Assembly: GCA_001995005.1 (NCBI GenBank)
Contig: MDJN01000084.1
Span: forward strand, 1 to 5,629
Length of the DNA stretch: 5,629 nt
Direction of reading: 5' to 3'
Origin: Candidatus Parepulonipiscium sp. PG-Nun2H_MBin03
GTDB lineage: Bacteria > Bacillota > Clostridia > Lachnospirales > Cellulosilyticaceae
Part shown: in pieces, positions 1 through 5,629 of the stretch
Position numbering within the stretch: the first letter of the stretch is position 1
How the letters are laid out: each line of letters starts with the position of its first letter
Notes under the pieces: model-generated
Told to the model about the DNA's origin: nothing
Database searches by the model: none
Seen by the model: only the letters and a program-made list of their open reading frames with translations
Position numbers and translations under genes: made by a program

Positions 1-2
1 TT

Positions 3-50
3 ACTTGCTCTTTATCTCACCGCCTAAGAGGCGGGAGTATTAGAGCAAGT
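3..50. other. Long nested hairpin: terminator of an upstream gene or IS200/IS605-type element end
   Basis: Positions 3-11 pair perfectly with 42-50 (9 bp, ACTTGCTCT/AGAGCAAGT). Inside this, 16-18 pair with 35-37, and a GC-rich 6-bp stem (20-25 with 29-34) closes on a 3-base AAG loop. The whole can fold into one long rod of about 18-20 bp with small bulges. A T-rich tail (TTCTTTT, 50-56) follows, so it could terminate a gene lying left of the window. The GC-rich tip is unlike the AT-rich surroundings, and a hairpin followed by a short GAGTAT-like tail recalls the right ends of IS200/IS605 elements, where the omega RNA of TnpB ends. No transposase sequence is visible, so the second reading is inference only. 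Confidence 0.5.
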
Positions 51-100
51 TCTTTTAGATAAAAATTAAAAGTTTAAGTATTAATAATAAAAACAATTAT

Positions 101-129
101 TTGTCTATAAAATGAAGGGATATTACTAT
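101..129 (+). promoter_or_regulatory. Weak sigma-A-type promoter candidate
   Basis: TTGTCT (101-106) and TACTAT (124-129) are separated by 17 bases. Each differs from consensus at two positions or fewer. A transcript from here would start near 136 and have a leader of about 100 bases before the kinase-family gene. A stronger candidate lies 67 bases downstream, so this one may be secondary or a chance match in AT-rich DNA. Confidence 0.3.
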
Positions 130-167
130 TATAAGTATATCTCTTTGTTTTATGCGACAAAATATGC

Positions 168-196
168 TTGACACATAAGAGGATAACCAGTACAAT
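168..196 (+). promoter_or_regulatory. Near-consensus sigma-A-type promoter of the polyprenol kinase-family gene
   Basis: A perfect -35 hexamer TTGACA (168-173), exactly 17 bases, then TACAAT (191-196, one mismatch from TATAAT). Transcription should begin near 202-204, about 15 bases before the ribosome binding site at 219-227. The TTG of the -35 box happens to be in frame with the downstream gene, so it can be mistaken for a start codon. It has no ribosome binding site and would lie upstream of the transcript start. Confidence 0.72.
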
Positions 197-218
197 TCAA
201 GGCAGAGATGCAACTCGA

Positions 219-227
219 AAGGTGAGG
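219..227 (+). promoter_or_regulatory. Ribosome binding site that decides the TTG start at 234
   Basis: AAGGTGAGG lies 6 bases before TTG 234-236. It is complementary to the 3' end of 16S rRNA, and no comparable site precedes the in-frame TTG at 168. An in-frame GTG at 222 lies inside this site and has only a weak purine stretch (204-208) upstream. Confidence 0.65.
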
Positions 228-233
228 ATTTTA

Positions 234-854
234 TTGGGGATTATAGTTTCATTTGCATATATATACACATTATTAGTGATTTCACAAGTTTTACGAGTTA
301 AAAATGTTGAGTATAGTAGGAAATTTGTGCATATTTTTAGTGCAAATTGGTGGTTAATTTGTATGCACTATTTTGAAAATATACAAGAACCTCTGTTTGT
401 AACATCTTGTTTTTTAGTTGTTAACATAATTAATTATAAAATTCCGATATTTAGTAGTATAAAAAGACATGAAAAGAAACAATTTGGAGAGATTTTTTAT
501 AGCCTTACACTTATCATATTAGTTTTAGTAAGCTATTACTATAATGATTTACAAATTGGTTTAGTAGGTGTTTTAGTAATGGGATATGCGGATGGCTTTG
601 CGGCAATTATAGGAACAAAATTTCCATATGGAAAATATAGCATATATAACAATACTAAAACTTTAGCAGGGAGTGCAACTTTTTTTATAATAGCTTTTTT
701 TGTATTAACTATTATAACGGCAAGCCAAAACTATATTGCATTAATAGCAGCAGCTTTAATATTAACTATAATAGAAGCGATATCAAGATTTGGATTTGAT
801 AATATTTTGGTACCTCTTGTAGCTAGTGGATGTTACTTTCTTATAATATATTAA
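234..854 (+). CDS. Diacylglycerol/polyprenol (phytol/dolichol) kinase family membrane protein
   Basis: The product is 206 residues from the chosen TTG, strongly hydrophobic, with about six or seven likely membrane helices (for example 2-20, 52-68, 87-103, 148-163, 167-182). It carries signatures of the CTP-dependent phytol/dolichol kinase and CDP-diglyceride synthetase-related superfamily: an early RKFVH (29-33), GYADGFAAIIG (117-127) with the key Asp120, KTLAGS (142-147), and E181 followed by DNILVPL (189-195). Members move a phosphate from a nucleotide, often CTP, to an isoprenoid or lipid alcohol in the membrane. The exact substrate cannot be told here. The length suits bacterial members. 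The reading frame is open back to 168, but that TTG is the -35 box of the promoter, so the shorter form is preferred. No terminator of note separates it from the carboxypeptidase gene 68 bases downstream, so the two may be co-transcribed. The family call is firm; the substrate is unknown. Confidence 0.82.
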   Translation: MGIIVSFAYIYTLLVISQVLRVKNVEYSRKFVHIFSANWWLICMHYFENIQEPLFVTSCFLVVNIINYKIPIFSSIKRHEKKQFGEIFYSLTLIILVLVSYYYNDLQIGLVGVLVMGYADGFAAIIGTKFPYGKYSIYNNTKTLAGSATFFIIAFFVLTIITASQNYIALIAAALILTIIEAISRFGFDNILVPLVASGCYFLIIY

Positions 855-907
855 AAAATGTATATTTTTTCTAATTTTACAAATAATACTAGCAATTATT
901 ATTATTT

Positions 908-913
908 AGGAGG
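908..913 (+). promoter_or_regulatory. Strong ribosome binding site of the carboxypeptidase gene
   Basis: AGGAGG lies 9 bases before ATG 923 and 6 bases before an adjacent in-frame TTG at 920. Either could be used; ATG is the stronger codon and its spacing is normal. The two proteins differ by a single residue. Confidence 0.8.
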
Positions 914-922
914 ACGTAGTTG

Positions 923-2128
923 ATGAAACGAATCATTAGTATGATACTACTTGCTAGTATGCTGTGTATACCTATTTCTGCAGAAGAATTTACATGTAGA
1001 AGTTATGTATTAATGGAGGCAAGCAGTGGACAGGTATTAAAGGAAAATAATATGAATGAATCTATCCCACCTGCTAGTATTACAAAGATTATGACTTTGT
1101 TACTAATTCATGATGCTATTGCAGATGGAAAGATTAAATGGGAAGAGCAAGTTACGGTTAGTGAACATGCTGCAAATATGGGTGGTTCACAAGTTTTTAT
1201 GGAAGTTGGGGAACAACAAACTGTACGAGATTTGGTGAAATGTATAGCTATAGCATCTGCAAATGACGGTGCAGTGGCAATGGCAGAATTTATTGCAGGA
1301 AGCGAGCCACAGTTCGTTGAGCTTATGAATAAGAAGGCAAAAGAGCTGGGTATGAATGACACTGTATTTGTAAATGCATGTGGATTAAATGTAGAAGGTC
1401 ACGTTTCAAGTGCGTATGACGTTGCATTAATGTCAAGAGAATTACTTACAAAATACCCAGATATTACGCAAACTCTTACAATATGGATGGATACTATAAT
1501 TCACCGTACAAGAAGAGGAGAAAGCGAATTTGGGCTTACAAATACAAATAAAATGCTAAAATGGTACCCTGGCATTACGGGAATGAAAACAGGCTATACC
1601 CCAGAAGCTAAACACTGCGTTTCTGCTACAGCAAAAAGAGATGATATGGAGCTTATTGCAGTTATATTAGGTGGGGCAGATAGCAAAGAAAGATTTAGAG
1701 AAGCAGGTGCATTATTAGACTATGGATTTGCAAACTTTGCGGTTAAAACTGGACCACAAGTAGGCGAAGTTATTGCACAAGTACCAGTGGAAAAAGGTGC
1801 TGAAGATATGGTAGATGCTACTGTTGAAACTTCATTAAGTTTTGTGGTTGATAAAAATGGACAAGAGCAAAACTATGAGTATCAGCTAGATTTAAAAGAT
1901 AATCTTGTTGCTCCGGTTTATAAAGGGCAAGAAGTTGGAGCAGTACTTTGTATATTAGATGGCAAAGAAGTGGGTACAGGCAAATTGGTTGCCATGAATG
2001 ATGTTGAAAAAGCAGGGCTTAAAAATATGATACCATATACAATACGTAAGTTTTTTTCATTAAATGGAAACGACACTAAGGCTCCTGTTGGTGATGTATT
2101 AGAATTAGAAACGGAAGAAAACAAATAA
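923..2128 (+). CDS. dacF: Secreted D-alanyl-D-alanine carboxypeptidase, PBP5/DacF family
   Basis: This 401-residue low-molecular-mass penicillin-binding protein removes the terminal D-Ala from peptidoglycan pentapeptides outside the membrane. A signal peptide spans residues 1-20 (KR, a hydrophobic core, then ISA before EE). All three active-site motifs of the S11 peptidase family are intact: SITK (Ser52 nucleophile, Lys55), SAN (112-114) and KTG (222-224, within GMKTGYT). The stretch TNTNKMLKWYPG before KTG and EAKHCVSATAK after it is typical of DacF. A second, mostly beta PBP5 C-terminal domain covers roughly 275-368. The usual C-terminal membrane-anchoring helix may be IPYTIRKFFSL (about 370-380), followed by an acidic tail. 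No own promoter was found, so it may be read from the promoter of the kinase-family gene upstream. In Bacillus, DacF acts in sporulation; whether that holds here is not shown. The dacF rather than dacA/dacB assignment rests on motif resemblance. Confidence 0.93.
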   Translation: MKRIISMILLASMLCIPISAEEFTCRSYVLMEASSGQVLKENNMNESIPPASITKIMTLLLIHDAIADGKIKWEEQVTVSEHAANMGGSQVFMEVGEQQTVRDLVKCIAIASANDGAVAMAEFIAGSEPQFVELMNKKAKELGMNDTVFVNACGLNVEGHVSSAYDVALMSRELLTKYPDITQTLTIWMDTIIHRTRRGESEFGLTNTNKMLKWYPGITGMKTGYTPEAKHCVSATAKRDDMELIAVILGGADSKERFREAGALLDYGFANFAVKTGPQVGEVIAQVPVEKGAEDMVDATVETSLSFVVDKNGQEQNYEYQLDLKDNLVAPVYKGQEVGAVLCILDGKEVGTGKLVAMNDVEKAGLKNMIPYTIRKFFSLNGNDTKAPVGDVLELETEENK

Positions 2129-2141
2129 TTATAAATTAATT

Positions 2142-2171
2142 AGGCCTATCGCAAATTGTGAGGCCTTTTTT
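2142..2171 (+). terminator. Rho-independent terminator after the carboxypeptidase gene
   Basis: AGGCCT (2142-2147) pairs with AGGCCT (2161-2166). Inside, after a 2-base bulge, 2150-2153 pair with 2157-2160 (one G-U pair), leaving a small AAT loop. Six T residues (2166-2171) follow at once. It starts 13 bases after the stop codon. Confidence 0.88.
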
Positions 2172-2228
2172 GCATTATGATATATTATTTGTAGTAATAA
2201 GCTTATTTTTGTAACTAAGTAAAAACTA

Positions 2229-2257
2229 TTGACAACTTTTTGTTTATACACTATAAT
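2229..2257 (+). promoter_or_regulatory. Perfect consensus sigma-A-type promoter of the lipoprotein gene
   Basis: TTGACA (2229-2234), exactly 17 bases, then TATAAT (2252-2257). Transcription should start near 2264, giving a leader of about 29 bases. A 7-bp inverted repeat (CTATAAT 2251-2257 / ATTATAG 2271-2277) takes in the -10 box and could be an operator, but in DNA this AT-rich it may be chance. Confidence 0.85.
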
Positions 2258-2280
2258 ATTTTTATTACAAATTATAGAGT

Positions 2281-2285
2281 GGAGG
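2281..2285 (+). promoter_or_regulatory. Ribosome binding site of the lipoprotein gene
   Basis: GGAGG lies 7 bases before ATG 2293 and fixes that start. The protein then opens directly with a lipoprotein signal peptide, which supports the choice. Confidence 0.8.
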
Positions 2286-2292
2286 AAAAGGA

Positions 2293-3378
2293 ATGTTTAA
2301 AAAATTAGGCATTTTAGGGCTTGTTACATTTGCAATAACAGGATGTAGTGCAGCTGAATTAGAAGTATTACAAATTATGAATGAAGCAGATGAGTTTAAA
2401 GCAGTAGAATATAATAATTCGGGTACAATGCAAATGTTTGCGGGGTGTGAAATTCCAATAGAAATTACTTTTGCACAAACAGGTTATACAGTTAGAGATA
2501 CATTAGATACAGAAATACATACAAAAATGACAATGGATTATGTGCCTATAATAGAAGCTCAAATAGTTGCTTTAGAAAAAAACATTCAGTCAGGCATATC
2601 AGATAGTTCTATATATGATACAATTGAATATTTAAATGAATATTTAGTAGCTATGGAGGCTATAAGGGATAATCCTATTGAGTTTAGTATGTATATATTA
2701 GATGATAATATTTATTATTCAACAGACTATATAACTCAAATTTCTGACATTTTTATGGGTGAAGATATCTCTATAGGTGCAGAATATATTTCTATACCAT
2801 TCGAGCTTGAAACAGATATGCAAGCTTACAAAGAAATAGAAGATATGTTTATGGAACTGTTAAGTGACGTAACTGTAGGAATAGTTAAAGAAGACAATAA
2901 GTATAGCTTTTCGTTAAATAAAGATGAAGTAATAGATTTAGCAATGCAACTATTAGATGTGTGGATGGATAATATTGATCTATTAGATGAGACGTTAAAC
3001 ATAGGATTAAATGAGATACCAAACTTTAAAGAAGAAACGGTATATGAGTATTTTGAAAATAAAGATGAGATTGTGTCTTTATTAAAAACTATGTGTACAG
3101 ATGGATATTTTGATTATACTTATTTTAAAGAAGATGGCGTGCATTCACAAATTATAGATTGTAAATTTATGGGGCATCCAATTTTATTAGGAAATAATGT
3201 AGGATTTGAAATAAATATGCAGTGTGACTTATGGGAGACTGAAATAAAAGACATAGTATTTGAAGGTAACAGTATAAGCATGGAAGACTATATGGAAGAC
3301 CTATATAGTACTATGGTAGAAGAGTCAATTTCGTATAACTCAGAGGCAGTTGCATATAGTCTAGATAAAGAGGTGTAG
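2293..3378 (+). CDS. Acidic lipoprotein of unknown function
   Basis: I do not recognise this 361-residue protein. Residues 1-17 form a lipoprotein signal peptide (FKK, then a hydrophobic stretch), and the lipobox ITGC places the lipidated, membrane-anchoring cysteine at 18, so the mature protein should sit on the outer face of the membrane. The rest is rich in Asp and Glu and has no further membrane helix. Residues 43-85 and 128-148 look like alternating beta strands, with helical, acidic segments at about 85-125, 175-192 and 212-235. Four other cysteines (51, 268, 290, 311) could form disulfides. The strand pattern loosely recalls LolA/LppX-like lipid- or hydrophobe-binding lipoproteins; that is inference, and no catalytic motif is seen. 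It has its own perfect promoter and ends in a hairpin shared with the convergent queF gene, so it appears to be a single-gene unit. Confidence 0.85.
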   Translation: MFKKLGILGLVTFAITGCSAAELEVLQIMNEADEFKAVEYNNSGTMQMFAGCEIPIEITFAQTGYTVRDTLDTEIHTKMTMDYVPIIEAQIVALEKNIQSGISDSSIYDTIEYLNEYLVAMEAIRDNPIEFSMYILDDNIYYSTDYITQISDIFMGEDISIGAEYISIPFELETDMQAYKEIEDMFMELLSDVTVGIVKEDNKYSFSLNKDEVIDLAMQLLDVWMDNIDLLDETLNIGLNEIPNFKEETVYEYFENKDEIVSLLKTMCTDGYFDYTYFKEDGVHSQIIDCKFMGHPILLGNNVGFEINMQCDLWETEIKDIVFEGNSISMEDYMEDLYSTMVEESISYNSEAVAYSLDKEV

Positions 3379-3407
3379 GGCAATAAAGCCCCGCACCTCT
3401 TTTATCT
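3363..3407. terminator. Bidirectional terminator shared by the lipoprotein gene and queF
   Basis: A near-perfect dyad: 3363-3366 pair with 3404-3407; 3367-3376 pair with 3393-3402 (ending in one G-U pair); an A/C mismatch follows; and 3378-3381 pair with 3388-3391 around the loop AATAAA (3382-3387). T-rich arms follow the GC-rich core in both directions (CTCTTTTATC on +, CTCTTTATC on -). The hairpin contains the TAG stop of the lipoprotein gene (3376-3378) and the TAA stop of queF (3402-3404 on the - strand). The two genes are only 23 bases apart. Confidence 0.85.
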
Positions 3408-3887
3408 GTTATCTACCTTTTCAGGATTCATGTCATGGTTTACCATTCGATAATTTGCCATATCCTCAAACTTAGTACCCTTTTTGCCATGGTTACAATA
3501 AGGGTCAATGCTTATACCTCCACGTGGAGTGAATTTGCCCCAAACCTCTATATATTTAGGGTCCATAGCTTTAATTAAATCTTTCATAATAATATTAATG
3601 CAATTTTCATGAAAATCACCATGATTTCTAAAGCTAAATAAATATAATTTTAATGACTTACTCTCAACTAGCTTAAGATATGGGATATAGCTTATATAGA
3701 TTGTTGCAAAATCTGGCTGACCTGTAACAGGGCATAGGCTAGTAAATTCAGGACAGTTAAATTTGACAAAATAATCATTATTAGGGTGTTTATTATCAAA
3801 CACTTCTAATAAGTCGGGCGTATATTTATACGTGCATTCTATGTCGTGCTTTCCTAGTAAAGTTACTTCGTTGTTGGTATTTTTCAC
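3402..3887 (-). CDS. queF: NADPH-dependent 7-cyano-7-deazaguanine (preQ0) reductase QueF
   Basis: The 161-residue cytosolic enzyme reduces the nitrile of preQ0 to the amine preQ1, the base that is then inserted into tRNA on the way to queuosine. The length matches the short, unimodular type known from Bacillus subtilis (about 165 residues). CPVTGQPD (52-59) holds the cysteine that forms the thioimide with the nitrile and the nearby Asp59. ESKSLKLYLFSFRNHGDFHE (75-94) is the QueF signature, with the NADPH-binding ESKS and the substrate-binding His93-Glu94. FTPRGGISIDPY (119-130) is also typical. The start is GTG at 3885-3887, preceded by a good ribosome binding site. No other queuosine gene (queC, queD, queE, tgt, queA) is in the window, so it works with genes encoded elsewhere. 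It has its own promoter and no recognisable preQ1 riboswitch. Confidence 0.96.
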   Translation of the reverse strand: MKNTNNEVTLLGKHDIECTYKYTPDLLEVFDNKHPNNDYFVKFNCPEFTSLCPVTGQPDFATIYISYIPYLKLVESKSLKLYLFSFRNHGDFHENCINIIMKDLIKAMDPKYIEVWGKFTPRGGISIDPYCNHGKKGTKFEDMANYRMVNHDMNPEKVDNR

Positions 3888-3895
3888 TTATATCA

Positions 3896-3901
3896 CTCCT
3901 T
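3896..3901 (-). promoter_or_regulatory. Ribosome binding site that fixes the GTG start of queF
   Basis: On the - strand AAGGAG lies 8 bases before the GTG start. Downstream codons offer no better start before the conserved part of QueF. Confidence 0.8.
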
Positions 3902-3923
3902 ATTCTGTAAATTAATTTTAACT

Positions 3924-3952
3924 ATTATACTCAATATTGAAGGTGGTGTCAA
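3924..3952 (-). promoter_or_regulatory. Perfect consensus sigma-A-type promoter of queF
   Basis: Read on the - strand: TTGACA (3952-3947), exactly 17 bases, then TATAAT (3929-3924). Transcription should begin near 3917, leaving a leader of about 30 bases. That is too short for a known preQ1 riboswitch plus ribosome binding site. The promoter starts only about 10 bases after the stop codon of the ABC exporter gene. Confidence 0.85.
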
Positions 3953-3961
3953 CGAGTATAA
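3925..3961. repeat. Inverted repeat around the queF promoter, possible operator
   Basis: TTATACTC (3925-3932) and GAGTATAA (3954-3961) are perfect 8-bp inverted copies with 21 bases between them. One arm overlaps the -10 box and the other lies just upstream of the -35 box. A separate 10-bp palindrome, TCAATATTGA (3931-3940), sits in the promoter spacer. Such a layout would suit a repressor site. It is not a likely terminator for the exporter gene, because the loop is long and no T-run follows on the - strand. Confidence 0.35.
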
Positions 3962-3962
3962 C

Positions 3963-5629
3963 TTAATTTTCAAACTGTGCATTATAAAGTGTTGCATAAA
4001 AACCATTTTGAGCCAATAATTCATCATGAGAGCCTTTTTCGATAATATCTCCATCTTTTACAACTAATATAATATCTGAATTTCTAATTGTAGATAATCT
4101 ATGAGCTATTACAAAAGAAGTTCTGTCTTTCATTAAATTATCCATAGCCTGTTGAATAATAAGTTCAGTTCTCGTGTCGACAGAGGAGGTTGCTTCGTCT
4201 AGTATAAGCATAGGTTTATTTGCAATTATTGCACGAGCTATAGTAATTTGTTGTTTTTGACCAGAAGATAATGTAAGTGAGTCATTGATTATAGTATCAT
4301 ATCCATTAGGCAAAGTTTGAATAAAGTGGTACAGCCCGACGGATTTTACCGCTTCTGTTAATGCAGCATCACTTACATCAGGAGTTGTATAAACTAAATT
4401 TTCTCGTACAGTACCATTAAATAGCCATGTATCTTGCAAAACCATACAGAATTTAGAATGAACTTGTTCTCGTTTCAAGTCTTTAGTAGATATTCCATCA
4501 ATTAAAATTTCTCCGGCTGAAATATCATAAAATCTCATTAATAGATTAACTATTGTAGTTTTACCAGCACCTGTTGGGCCTACAATAGCAATTTTTTGCC
4601 CAGGTTCTGCAACCATACTAAAGTTTTTAATAATGATTTTAGAACTTTCATAGCCAAAACTGACGTTTTTAAATTCAACTAAACCTTTAATTTCTGTAAG
4701 AGTATCCGTTTTATATGATTCATCCTCCATTTCAGGTTCTTCAAGAAATTCAAATACCCTCTCAGCGGCAGCAGCGGCAGATTGCATACTTTGCATAGAC
4801 TGAGCGATTTGGTTTAAAGGTTGTGTAAATAATCTAATATATAGCATAAAGCTAACAATTATATCAAAACCTATGTCTCCATTTAAAGCAAGTAAGGCAC
4901 CTACAATACAAACGCAGACATATCCTAAATTTCCGATAAATATCATAATTGGCATCATAATACCAGATAATGCTTGTGAACGAAATGCACTAACGAGTAG
5001 CTTTTCGTTATATTCATCAAAAGTCTTTATAGCAATAGACTCGCCATTATAAGCTTTAACTACTGTATGACCCGAGAACATCTCCTCAATGTGCCCGTTT
5101 ACTTTTCCTAGATGCATTTGTTGAGAGACGAAGTATTTTTGTGAATTTTTCATGATAATTATAATGAATACAAATCCTATAAGAGTGGATAATACTGCGG
5201 TTATAGTAAGTGTCATGTTTGTAATCGCCATCATAAATAATGAACCGAAGAATAAGGTTACAGCAGAGATTAACGTACCAAATGATTGCGACATAGACCG
5301 ACCTATAGTGTCTACGTCATTTGTAACTCGTGATAAAACATCCCCTTTTGATGTCTTAAAAAAGTAACTCATAGGTAATCTGTTTATTTTATTTGAAATA
5401 TCTGTACGAAACTTATGAGAAAGCTTTTGCATAACATTATTTACTATAATACCTTGCGATATAGAAAACACATAGCTTAATAAATATATAATACTAAGGA
5501 TTATGCCTATATTAAAAATAGAATCTAAATCTAGAGTACTATTTATTCCATTAGTTATATGATTAGTTATTTTAGCAATTTGAGAAGGGCCTATTAGAGT
5601 TAAAATAGCACCTAATAGAGCAAGGAATA
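3963..5629 (-). CDS. ABC exporter, fused permease and ATPase (5' end outside the window)
   Basis: The frame is open to the right edge, so the gene is cut by the window; 554 residues are visible and perhaps 30-60 N-terminal residues are missing. A GTG at 5469-5471 is in frame but is not the start, because the coding sequence upstream of it is typical exporter sequence (GPSQIAKITN, then a membrane helix). The visible part holds a six-helix type I exporter membrane domain (about 1-290) and a C-terminal ATPase domain. The ATPase has an A-loop Tyr (326), Walker A GPTGAGKTT (350-358), Q-loop Gln398, signature LSSGQ (453-457), Walker B LILDE with Asp477/Glu478, a D-loop SSVD, and switch His509. It uses ATP to export a substrate (drug, lipid or peptide; unknown). 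The signature has Ser for the first Gly of LSGGQ. Relatives often work as heterodimers encoded by adjacent genes, so a partner may lie just outside. No clear terminator follows, so transcripts may run into queF. Confidence 0.93.
   Translation of the reverse strand, partial: FLALLGAILTLIGPSQIAKITNHITNGINSTLDLDSIFNIGIILSIIYLLSYVFSISQGIIVNNVMQKLSHKFRTDISNKINRLPMSYFFKTSKGDVLSRVTNDVDTIGRSMSQSFGTLISAVTLFFGSLFMMAITNMTLTITAVLSTLIGFVFIIIIMKNSQKYFVSQQMHLGKVNGHIEEMFSGHTVVKAYNGESIAIKTFDEYNEKLLVSAFRSQALSGIMMPIMIFIGNLGYVCVCIVGALLALNGDIGFDIIVSFMLYIRLFTQPLNQIAQSMQSMQSAAAAAERVFEFLEEPEMEDESYKTDTLTEIKGLVEFKNVSFGYESSKIIIKNFSMVAEPGQKIAIVGPTGAGKTTIVNLLMRFYDISAGEILIDGISTKDLKREQVHSKFCMVLQDTWLFNGTVRENLVYTTPDVSDAALTEAVKSVGLYHFIQTLPNGYDTIINDSLTLSSGQKQQITIARAIIANKPMLILDEATSSVDTRTELIIQQAMDNLMKDRTSFVIAHRLSTIRNSDIILVVKDGDIIEKGSHDELLAQNGFYATLYNAQFEN

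Noticed and set aside
152..178. Tiny reading frame ATG...TAA of 8 codons ahead of the first gene, as a leader peptide
   Set aside because: There is no ribosome binding site before ATG 152 or ATG 164, and the region overlaps the -35 box of the stronger promoter, so it is probably not transcribed from that promoter.
853..870. A/T-only hairpin (AAAAAAT/ATTTTTT) after the kinase-family gene as a terminator
   Set aside because: The stem has no G-C pair and would be too weak to stop transcription by itself.
859..891. Sporulation-type promoter before the carboxypeptidase gene (TGTATA at 859-864 and AATACTA at 885-891, similar to sigma-G boxes)
   Set aside because: The spacing is 20 bases, longer than the usual 17-18, and each box has a mismatch. 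It is tempting because dacF is a sporulation gene in Bacillus, but it is not supported well enough to list.
1108..1362. Reading frame on the - strand inside the carboxypeptidase gene
   Set aside because: It lies wholly within the catalytic domain coding region, has no ribosome binding site and no recognisable protein features. The same applies to the - strand frame at 1918-2124 and the + strand frame at 5152-5367 inside the exporter gene.
3888..3923. preQ1 riboswitch in the queF leader
   Set aside because: The leader from the consensus promoter is about 30 bases, AT-rich, and shows neither the aptamer stem nor the C-rich/A-rich pseudoknot elements.
5469..5471. GTG as the start of the ABC exporter
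   Set aside because: The frame continues upstream to the window edge with conserved-looking exporter sequence and a membrane helix, so the real start is outside the window.

Overview
The window looks like a piece of a low-GC Firmicutes chromosome, most likely from class Clostridia. The DNA is strongly AT-rich, ribosome binding sites are of the GGAGG type, promoters are classical TTGACA/TATAAT, and the proteins (a DacF-type carboxypeptidase, unimodular QueF, a clostridial-style ABC exporter) fit that group. This placement is inference from sequence style; no species is recognised.

Layout, left to right. Positions 1-233 hold no convincing gene. They contain a long nested hairpin at the left edge, a weak promoter candidate, and a near-consensus promoter (168-196) followed by a ribosome binding site for the first gene. 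On the + strand come a small membrane protein of the polyprenol/phytol/dolichol kinase family (234-854) and, 68 bases further on, a secreted PBP5/DacF-family D-alanyl-D-alanine carboxypeptidase (923-2128), closed by a clear intrinsic terminator (2142-2171). A separate unit with a perfect consensus promoter (2229-2257) carries an acidic lipoprotein of unknown function (2293-3378). It meets the convergent queF gene (3402-3887, - strand) tail to tail. One large hairpin (3363-3407) covers both stop codons and can terminate transcription in both directions. queF has its own perfect consensus promoter in the 75-base gap behind an ABC exporter gene (3963-5629, - strand), whose 5' end lies beyond the right edge of the window.

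The + strand genes share a cell-envelope theme: isoprenoid or lipid alcohol phosphorylation, peptidoglycan trimming, and a surface lipoprotein. queF makes preQ1 for tRNA queuosine. The exporter's substrate cannot be read from the sequence. I see no CRISPR array, phage, toxin-antitoxin or defence module, and no evidence for a new multi-gene system. The most useful points are the start-site correction of the first gene, the shared bidirectional terminator, the unknown lipoprotein, and the hairpin at the left edge that may be the end of a mobile element.
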